Assembly: GCA_002452325.1 (NCBI GenBank)
Contig: DKFG01000057.1
Location: 1-5,196 of the forward strand
Origin: Geobacter sp. UBA6802
GTDB lineage: Bacteria > Desulfobacterota > Desulfuromonadia > Geobacterales > Pseudopelobacteraceae
Length of the DNA: 5,196 nt
Direction of reading: 5' to 3'
Part shown: piece after piece, positions 1 through 3,579 of the stretch
Numbering within the stretch: position 1 is the stretch's first letter
How the letters are laid out: each line of letters opens with the position of its first letter
Position numbers and translations under genes: made by a program
Notes under the pieces: generated by a model
Databases searched by the model: none
Told to the model about the DNA's origin: nothing
Seen by the model: the letters and a program-made list of their open reading frames with translations, nothing else

Positions 1-1167
1 ATGGAAGACCGGGACACCAAGGGCGATCTGTACGAGTACATGCTCTCCAAACTGACCACTGCCGGCACCAACGGCCAGTTCCGCACCCCCCGCCATATCA
101 TCAAGATGATGGTAGAGTTGATGCAGCCCAAGCCGGAAGACACCATCTGCGACCCGGCCTGCGGCACTGCCGGTTTTCTGGTGGCAGCCGGTGAATATCT
201 GCGGGAGCAGCACCCTGATCTGTTCCACAATGAAGCCCTCAAGCGCCATTTCAATGAAAAGCTGTTCAACGGTTTTGATTTTGATTCCACCATGCTGCGG
301 ATAGCCAGCATGAACCTGATGCTGCACGGCATAGAAAATCCGGCCATTGAGCGGCGGGATGCCCTGGCCAATAGCGCCGCTGACATTGCCGATGCCTTTA
401 CCCTGATCCTGGCCAATCCGCCCTTTAAAGGTTCGCTGGATGAAGAGACCGTTGCCAAGGATCTGCTGCGCACGGTTAAGACCAAGAAGACCGAGCTGCT
501 GTTTATCGCCCTGATGCTGCGGCTGCTGAAGCCGGGCGGACGCTGTGCCGTGATCGTGCCGGACGGCGTGCTGTTCGGTTCATCCAAGGCCCACCTTGAC
601 CTGCGCAAGACCCTGGTGGAAGGTCACAAGCTGGAGGGGATGATCTCCATGCCCTCCGGCGTGTTCCGACCCTATGCCGGTGTCTCCACCGGTATTCTGA
701 TCTTCACCAAAACCAACTCCGGCGGCACAGACCATGTCTGGTTTTACGATATGCAGGCTGATGGCTATTCACTGGATGACAAGCGCAACCCGGTGGAGCA
801 GAACGATATTCCCGATGTGGTGGAATCGTGGCTTCGACTTCGCTCAGCCACCGGACAGTCCCTGAGCTGCAGGGTGAGCGGAGTCGAAGCCGTAAGCGAA
901 GGGCGCACCGCCAAATCCTTCCTCGTGCCGCTGCAGGAGATCCGCGACAACAAGTACGACCTCTCCATCAACCGCTACAAGCAGGTAGAGCATGAAGAGG
1001 TGGAGTATGAGCCGCCCCAGGTGATTATTGCCCGGCTGGAGGCGCTGGAGCAGGAGATTGCGGCGGAGTTGACTGAGTTGAAGGGGATGGTCCCTTCGAC
1101 TCCGCTCAGGGACCGATTAAAACCTGGCTTCGACTCCGCTCAGCCAGCGGACGTCTCCGTTCCCTGA
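1..1167 (+). CDS. hsdM: Type I restriction-modification DNA methyltransferase subunit HsdM (5'-partial)
   Basis: Adenine-N6 methyltransferase subunit of a type I R-M complex; uses S-adenosylmethionine and needs HsdS for target choice. Visible: the helical start of the methylase domain (DRDTKGDLYEYML, residues 3-15), SAM-binding motif I DPACGTAGF (51-59) and catalytic motif IV NPPF (139-142), then PGGRCAVIVPDGVLF (178-192) and the C-terminal KYDLSINRY (318-326). The Met at position 1 is probably internal: HsdM proteins normally carry an N-terminal helical domain of roughly 100-150 residues before this point, so the gene should continue upstream. Residues 278-301 are an in-frame repeat insertion between VESW and RTAKSFLVP. 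The last 24 residues (365-388) and the stop codon are encoded by the repeat cassette inserted at the 3' end; the native end was probably GMVG-stop overlapping the hsdS start. Catalytic motifs are intact, so activity is plausible. Confidence 0.93.
   Translation: MEDRDTKGDLYEYMLSKLTTAGTNGQFRTPRHIIKMMVELMQPKPEDTICDPACGTAGFLVAAGEYLREQHPDLFHNEALKRHFNEKLFNGFDFDSTMLRIASMNLMLHGIENPAIERRDALANSAADIADAFTLILANPPFKGSLDEETVAKDLLRTVKTKKTELLFIALMLRLLKPGGRCAVIVPDGVLFGSSKAHLDLRKTLVEGHKLEGMISMPSGVFRPYAGVSTGILIFTKTNSGGTDHVWFYDMQADGYSLDDKRNPVEQNDIPDVVESWLRLRSATGQSLSCRVSGVEAVSEGRTAKSFLVPLQEIRDNKYDLSINRYKQVEHEEVEYEPPQVIIARLEALEQEIAAELTELKGMVPSTPLRDRLKPGFDSAQPADVSVP
832..903. repeat. Palindromic repeat cluster inserted within hsdM
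   Basis: A forward core TTCGACTTCGCTCA (833-846) has complementary arms GTGGC/GCCAC (828-832, 847-851). An inverted core TGAGCGGAGTCGAA lies at 875-888. The inverted core appears nested: TGAGC at 863-867 and a degenerate core end ending GCGAA at 896-900 look like the two halves of an older outer copy with arms CCC (860-862) and GGG (901-903). The cluster is read as LRLRSATGQSLSCRVSGVEAVSEG in HsdM. The nested reading is an inference from partly decayed sequence. Confidence 0.8.
1072..1091 (+). repeat. Left direct repeat, likely target duplication of the GIY-YIG cassette
   Basis: This 20-bp stretch at the hsdM 3' end matches 1740-1759 at 18 of 20 positions, including 13 identical bases TGAAGGGGATGGT. 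Both copies read T-E-L-K-G-M-V in their own frames, and both differences are synonymous (ACT/ACC, TTG/CTG). It marks where the original hsdM C-terminus was interrupted. Confidence 0.75.
1089..1114. repeat. Palindromic repeat unit (core with GGTCCC/GGGACC arms)
   Basis: Core TTCGACTCCGCTCA (1095-1108) lies between perfectly complementary 6-bp arms GGTCCC (1089-1094) and GGGACC (1109-1114). The first three arm bases (GGT, 1089-1091) belong to the duplicated host sequence, so the arm complementarity reaches into the target. Confidence 0.85.
1124..1147. repeat. Palindromic repeat unit (core with CTGGC/GCCAG arms)
   Basis: Core TTCGACTCCGCTCA (1129-1142) with complementary arms CTGGC (1124-1128) and GCCAG (1143-1147). 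It is read as GFDSAQP in the HsdM tail. The same core and arms recur at 5027-5050 in hsdR. Confidence 0.85.
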
Positions 1168-1208
1168 GCCGTAGGTTGAGCGAAGTCGAAACCGGAGTCG
1201 AAGGGAAC
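1159..1208. repeat. Nested palindromic repeat unit (GTTCCC/GGGAAC outer arms)
   Basis: The outer arms GTTCCC (1159-1164) and GGGAAC (1203-1208) enclose 38 bp that resolve as an inverted core split into TGAGC (1165-1169) and GGAGTCGAA (1194-1202), with a 24-bp insertion (1170-1193) carrying a second core TGAGCGAAGTCGAA (1177-1190) and its own GGT/ACC arms. The TGA at 1165-1167 is the hsdM stop codon. The 38 bp recur exactly at 1696-1733. Confidence 0.8.
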
Positions 1209-1213
1209 ATTGC

Positions 1214-1219
1214 AAAGGA
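1214..1219 (+). promoter_or_regulatory. Ribosome binding site of the GIY-YIG gene
   Basis: AAAGGA lies 7 nt before ATG 1227. It decides the start against an in-frame TTG at 1176, which lies inside a repeat core, would add only repeat-encoded residues and has no comparable site upstream. Confidence 0.65.
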
Positions 1220-1226
1220 CCGATTC

Positions 1227-1766
1227 ATGCCCTACATGTACATCCTCGAATGCGCAGACGGCAGCTTCTACACGGGCAGTACCAAAGACCTGGAACGCCG
1301 TCTGTGGGAACATCAGAACGGTCTTGGCGCACACCATACAGCCAAACGCCTGCCGGTGAAACTTGTCTATTGCGAGGAGTACGACAGGATTGACGATGCA
1401 TTTTACCGAGAAAAGCAGGTGCAGGGCTGGAGCCGCAAAAAGAAAGAGGCGTTGATGGCGAGTGATTACAATCAGATTCATCTGTTGGCGGAGTGTCGGA
1501 ATGAGACGCATTTCGCTGGCTTCGACTCACTTCGGCTCCGCTCAGTACAAGCCGCTCAGCCAACGGACTCCGCTCAGCCAGCTTCCCAGGAAACGGACAA
1601 CCGTTCCCGTTCCCTGAGCGGAGTCGAAATCAAGGGCGGTTCCCTGAGCGGAGTCGAAGGGAACACGGCAAAGCCAAATAACCTTTCCCTCTCGTTGAGC
1701 CGTAGGTTGAGCGAAGTCGAAACCGGAGTCGAAACGAGCACCGAGCTGAAGGGGATGGTGGGATGA
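1227..1766 (+). CDS. GIY-YIG endonuclease domain protein with repeat-encoded tail
   Basis: Small nuclease of the UPF0213/YhbQ-like GIY-YIG group, predicted to cut DNA with a single metal-dependent domain. Residues 1-90 form the domain: YMYILE (3-8) stands for GIY, YTGST (15-19) for YIG, Arg24 in LERRLWEH is the likely catalytic arginine, and Glu62 in YREKQVQGW the metal-binding glutamate. Family members are usually 80-100 residues; this one has 179. Residues from about 97 to 170 are translated palindromic repeats (FDSLRLRS, SLSGVEG, LSRRLSEVETGVE), and the last residues TELKGMVG are the duplicated hsdM C-terminus. Start ATG 1227 is chosen for its AAAGGA site. The stop overlaps the hsdS start (ATGA), so it lies in the R-M operon, but nothing suggests an R-M role. 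It may be the mobility function of the surrounding repeats (inference) or a passive passenger. Confidence 0.88.
   Translation: MPYMYILECADGSFYTGSTKDLERRLWEHQNGLGAHHTAKRLPVKLVYCEEYDRIDDAFYREKQVQGWSRKKKEALMASDYNQIHLLAECRNETHFAGFDSLRLRSVQAAQPTDSAQPASQETDNRSRSLSGVEIKGGSLSGVEGNTAKPNNLSLSLSRRLSEVETGVETSTELKGMVG
1515..1582. repeat. Nested and degenerate palindromic repeats in the GIY-YIG tail
   Basis: A forward core is split into TTCGACT (1521-1527) and CCGCTCA (1552-1558) by a 24-bp insertion (1528-1551) that contains the variant core TTCGGCTCCGCTCA (1531-1544). The outer arms are TGGC (1517-1520) and GCCA (1559-1562). A degenerate core ACGGACTCCGCTCA (1563-1576) follows, and the flanks of the whole block are GCTGGC (1515-1520) and GCCAGC (1577-1582). 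Confidence 0.75.
1609..1664. repeat. Two inverted-orientation repeat units in the GIY-YIG tail
   Basis: Core TGAGCGGAGTCGAA occurs at 1615-1628 (left arm GTTCCC present, right arm not matching) and at 1645-1658 with perfect arms GTTCCC (1639-1644) and GGGAAC (1659-1664). Both are read as SLSGVE. They lie inverted relative to the units at 1515-1582, so the cluster could fold into long hairpins. Confidence 0.85.
1691..1738. repeat. Nested palindromic repeat unit with CTCGT/ACGAG arms (right end of cassette)
   Basis: The same 38-bp nested core as 1165-1202 recurs exactly at 1696-1733, but here with different complementary arms, CTCGT (1691-1695) and ACGAG (1734-1738). Identical interior with different yet matched arms shows that arms belong to the local site, not to the core. 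It is read as LSRRLSEVETGVET. Confidence 0.85.
1740..1759 (+). repeat. Right direct repeat, likely target duplication retaining the hsdS ribosome binding site
   Basis: It matches 1072-1091 at 18 of 20 positions. This copy leads into GGGATGA, where TGA closes the GIY-YIG ORF and ATG opens hsdS, so it probably keeps the original hsdM end. Confidence 0.75.
1749..1754 (+). promoter_or_regulatory. Probable hsdS ribosome binding site within the duplicated sequence
   Basis: AAGGGG lies 8 nt before the hsdS ATG at 1763. As it sits inside the right-hand duplication, the insertion did not remove the hsdS translation signal. Confidence 0.5.
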
Positions 1767-2899
1767 AAACTGTTCCCCTCAAAGATGTTTGTCAGATTTC
1801 AATGGGACAGGCTCCAGACGGATCTTCGTACAATGATCTCGGAGAAGGGTTCCCATTAATTGCCGGTGCTGGTGATTTTGGCCCACTTTCTCCGAAACCA
1901 AAGAAATTTACCACAGAGCCAACAAGAGTCAGCGAAGTTGACGACGTTATTTTATGTATTCGTGCAACTATTGGTGATTTAAATTGGTCTGACAAAGCAT
2001 ATTGCCTCGGGCGTGGGGTTGCTGGCCTCCGGCCAGATGGCAACAAGCTCGACAAACATTACCTTTGGCATTGGCTAACATCTCAAAAGGACTTTCTATT
2101 CAGTCAGGGTACTGGCTCAACATTCAAACAAATTTCACGCTCCACCATTGACGATCTTCAAATACCTCTCCCCCCACTCCCCGAACAAAAACGGATTGCC
2201 GCCATACTGGACAAGGCCGATGCCATCCGGCGCAAACGGCAGCAGGCGGTAAAGCTGACCGAGGAACTGCTGCGCTCGGTGTTTCTGGATATGTTTGGTG
2301 ATCCGGTGACCAACCCGAAGGGGTGGCCTCAAGCTCCAATTAAAGAGTTTGGTATGGTCATGACTGGAAACACACCTTCGCGTGAAAAACCAGAATACTA
2401 TGGTGAAAAGATTGAATGGATTAAGTCAGATAATATCAATACTCCTTACCATTACTTGACTGAGGCCAGAGAGCGACTTTCTGAAGAAGGACAAAAGGTT
2501 GGCAGGATTGTCCCAGCAGGAAGCATCCTTGTAACCTGTATAGCTGGTAGTCCAGAGTGTATAGGCAATGTTGCATTGAGTAATCGTGACGTTGCCTTTA
2601 ATCAGCAGATAAACGCGATTTCACCTTTTGAGGGCATCGATTCATTTTTTCTGTATTCACAAATTTTGGTCGCAAAGAAATTGATACAGGGCGAATCCAC
2701 TGAAAGTATGAAAGGCATGGTAAACAAGGGAAAGTTTGAAAACATCTTATTAATAAAGCCACCTATCGAATTACAAAAAAAATATTGTGGTATTTTTAAG
2801 AAGCTTGAAGTGCTATCGCACAAAAATGATAAGGCATTTAACAACTCCGCCACCCTTTTTACCTCCCTCCTGCAACGAGCCTTCAGAGGAGAGCTGTAA
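1763..2899 (+). CDS. hsdS: Type I restriction-modification specificity subunit HsdS
   Basis: DNA-recognition subunit that gives HsdM and HsdR a bipartite target. At 378 residues it is near the usual HsdS length. Two target-recognition domains are visible: TRD1 about residues 1-135, with the family-typical FKQISRSTIDDLQIPLPPLPEQ end (121-142), and TRD2 about 190-335, with the TGNTPSR start (201-207) and a shorter KFENILLIKPPIELQKK end (324-340). Between them lies the conserved helical spacer KRIAAILDKADAIRRKRQQA (143-162) and LFLDMFGDP-like VFLDMFGDP (173-181); the C-terminal helix ends LLQRAFRGEL. Both TRDs are clearly AT-richer than the spacer and the neighbouring genes, which fits TRD exchange by recombination. 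The gene is intact and, unlike its neighbours, has no palindromic repeat inside. The target sequence cannot be predicted from sequence alone. Confidence 0.95.
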   Translation: MKTVPLKDVCQISMGQAPDGSSYNDLGEGFPLIAGAGDFGPLSPKPKKFTTEPTRVSEVDDVILCIRATIGDLNWSDKAYCLGRGVAGLRPDGNKLDKHYLWHWLTSQKDFLFSQGTGSTFKQISRSTIDDLQIPLPPLPEQKRIAAILDKADAIRRKRQQAVKLTEELLRSVFLDMFGDPVTNPKGWPQAPIKEFGMVMTGNTPSREKPEYYGEKIEWIKSDNINTPYHYLTEARERLSEEGQKVGRIVPAGSILVTCIAGSPECIGNVALSNRDVAFNQQINAISPFEGIDSFFLYSQILVAKKLIQGESTESMKGMVNKGKFENILLIKPPIELQKKYCGIFKKLEVLSHKNDKAFNNSATLFTSLLQRAFRGEL

Positions 2900-2901
2900 C
2901 A

Positions 2902-2925
2902 TGCGCTTCGACTCCGCTCAGCGCA
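2902..2925. repeat. Solo palindromic repeat unit (TGCGC/GCGCA arms) after hsdS
   Basis: A complete 24-bp unit: core TTCGACTCCGCTCA (2907-2920) with complementary arms TGCGC (2902-2906) and GCGCA (2921-2925), starting 3 bp after the hsdS stop. It is the simplest copy in the window and the only one outside coding sequence. It may fold as a small stem-loop in the transcript; there is no T-run after it, so it is not a classical terminator. Confidence 0.85.
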
Positions 2926-2928
2926 CGA

Positions 2929-2951
2929 TGGTCCTGGTGTCGCAGGGACCA
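2929..2951. other. Bulged inverted repeat in the hsdS-hicA spacer
   Basis: TGGTCCTG (2929-2936) can pair with CAGGGACCA (2943-2951) with one bulged G and a 6-nt loop. No poly-T follows, so terminator function is doubtful. It could be an operator or mRNA structure before hicA, or a decayed relative of the nearby repeat. Confidence 0.35.
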
Positions 2952-2960
2952 ACGAAATCA

Positions 2961-2987
2961 TTTACACAGATACCAGAAAATGATACT
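2961..2987 (+). promoter_or_regulatory. Weak promoter candidate for hicAB
   Basis: TTTACA (2961-2966, near TTGACA) and GATACT (2982-2987, 4 of 6 to TATAAT) are 15 bp apart, a short spacing, in the only AT-rich intergenic stretch. Short direct repeats, GATAC at 2969 and 2982 and ATTTACA at 2960 and 2990, could be bound by the HicB DNA-binding domain in autoregulation. Speculative. Confidence 0.25.
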
Positions 2988-2995
2988 AAATTTAC

Positions 2996-3250
2996 ATGAC
3001 AGGAAAGCACCGTAAGACGCTGAAAGAACTATTTCATGACCCGGTGAAGTCCGGCATAGCCTGGGATGACATTGAGTCAATGCTTATGGCGCTTGGTGCG
3101 GAACGATTCGAGGGAAGCGGCTCTCGAGTCAGGTTTCTGCTGAATGGAATCAAGGCTGTTTTTCACCGGCCGCATCCGCAAAAAGAAACCGATAAAGGTG
3201 CGGTGAAATCAGTACGCCGTTTTCTGCAAGAAGGAGGTATACGGCCATGA
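2996..3250 (+). CDS. hicA: HicA-family toxin, type II toxin-antitoxin
   Basis: Small basic protein of 84 residues resembling HicA mRNA interferases, which have a double-stranded-RNA-binding-like fold and block translation by cleaving mRNA. Visible: helix with WDDIESMLMALGAE (23-36), strand GSGSRVRFLL (40-49), strand KAVFHRPHP (53-61), and the C-terminal helix KGAVKSVRRFLQEGGI (67-82), a HicA-like order. The classical HicA has a catalytic His in a G-S-H motif; here it reads G-S-R (42-44), with histidines at 57 and 60 instead. From memory, this is a recurrent HicA subgroup with FHRPHP. Its stop overlaps the hicB start (ATGA), toxin before antitoxin as usual for hicAB. No strong ribosome binding site precedes ATG 2996, so it may be weakly translated. 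It stands between hsdS and hsdR, an unusual place. Confidence 0.87.
   Translation: MTGKHRKTLKELFHDPVKSGIAWDDIESMLMALGAERFEGSGSRVRFLLNGIKAVFHRPHPQKETDKGAVKSVRRFLQEGGIRP
3231..3237 (+). promoter_or_regulatory. Strong ribosome binding site of hicB
   Basis: AAGGAGG, a near-perfect Shine-Dalgarno, lies 9 nt before ATG 3247, inside the 3' end of hicA. The contrast with the poor site before hicA would favour antitoxin over toxin synthesis from one message. Confidence 0.75.
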
Positions 3251-3579
3251 TGCAATACAAAGGGTACTCCGGCAAAGTTGACTATGACGATGAGGCGGAA
3301 ATCTTCCACGGCGAGGTCATCGGTCTGCGCGACGTGATTACCTTTCAGGGTAAGACGGTTGACGAGATCAAGCAGGCTTTCCGCGATTCGGTGGATGATT
3401 ATCTCACCTTCTGCGCCCAGCTTGGCCAGGCGCCGGAAAAACCGTTTACCGGCAAGTTTATGCTGCGGCTGACCCCTGACCTGCACCGCAAGGTGTATGT
3501 GGCGGCCAAGCAGTCAGGCGAAAGTATTAACAGCTGGCTGAATGAGCAGTTGAATCACCTGACCGCTCATGTCTGTTGA
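3247..3579 (+). CDS. hicB: HicB-family antitoxin with C-terminal ribbon-helix-helix domain
   Basis: Antitoxin of 110 residues that should bind and neutralise HicA and repress the hicAB promoter. Residues 1-65 form the HicB partial RNase-H-like domain: YKGYSGKVDYDDEAEIFHGEVIGLRDVITFQGKTVDEIKQAFRDSVDDYL, with the usual strand-strand-helix pattern. Residues 68-105 (FTGKFMLRLTPDLHRKVYVAAKQSGESINSWLNEQL) are a ribbon-helix-helix DNA-binding domain: strand KFMLRL, helix PDLHRKVYVAAKQSG, then SINSWLNEQLN. The start is ATG 3247, overlapping the hicA stop and served by AAGGAGG; a second ATG follows directly at 3250. The 3' end overlaps hsdR by 11 bp, so hsdR translation is probably coupled to the antitoxin. 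Full-length and intact. Confidence 0.92.
   Translation: MMQYKGYSGKVDYDDEAEIFHGEVIGLRDVITFQGKTVDEIKQAFRDSVDDYLTFCAQLGQAPEKPFTGKFMLRLTPDLHRKVYVAAKQSGESINSWLNEQLNHLTAHVC

Larger units (their letters stand above)
1092..1739 (+). mobile_element. Putative GIY-YIG palindromic-repeat cassette inserted at the hsdM/hsdS junction
   Basis: Bounded by the 20-bp near-identical direct repeats 1072-1091 and 1740-1759, this stretch of about 650 bp begins and ends with copies of the TTCGACTCCGCTCA-type core and encodes one GIY-YIG nuclease. A 38-bp sequence at 1165-1202 recurs exactly at 1696-1733, so the gene is also flanked by identical internal direct repeats. There is no transposase and no classical terminal inverted repeat. 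The cassette supplies hsdM with a new C-terminal tail and stop codon, and its own ORF runs through the right-hand duplication into the old hsdM stop, preserving ATGA coupling to hsdS. That it moved as a unit is inferred from the duplication; the boundaries may be off by a few bases. Confidence 0.65.

Noticed and set aside
1176..1226. TTG start for the GIY-YIG protein, adding 17 residues
   Set aside because: TTG 1176 lies in a repeat core, the extra residues are repeat-encoded, and ATG 1227 has AAAGGA at the right distance and matches the usual domain start.
1140..1511. Minus-strand ORF of 123 codons over the GIY-YIG gene
   Set aside because: Antisense to a recognisable GIY-YIG domain with a good ribosome binding site; no family resemblance of its own.
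1926..1945. Possible core remnant AGCGAAGTTGAC in hsdS
   Set aside because: It only partly resembles the core, has no matching arms, and encodes an ordinary HsdS segment (RVSEVDDVI).
2902..2951. Rho-independent terminator after hsdS
   Set aside because: Neither inverted repeat is followed by a T-run, and the first is a member of the repeat family rather than a terminator hairpin.
2787..2999. + strand ORF across the hsdS end and spacer
   Set aside because: Out of frame with the hsdS C-terminal helix for its first half, no ribosome binding site, and it ends in the hicA start; not a plausible gene.
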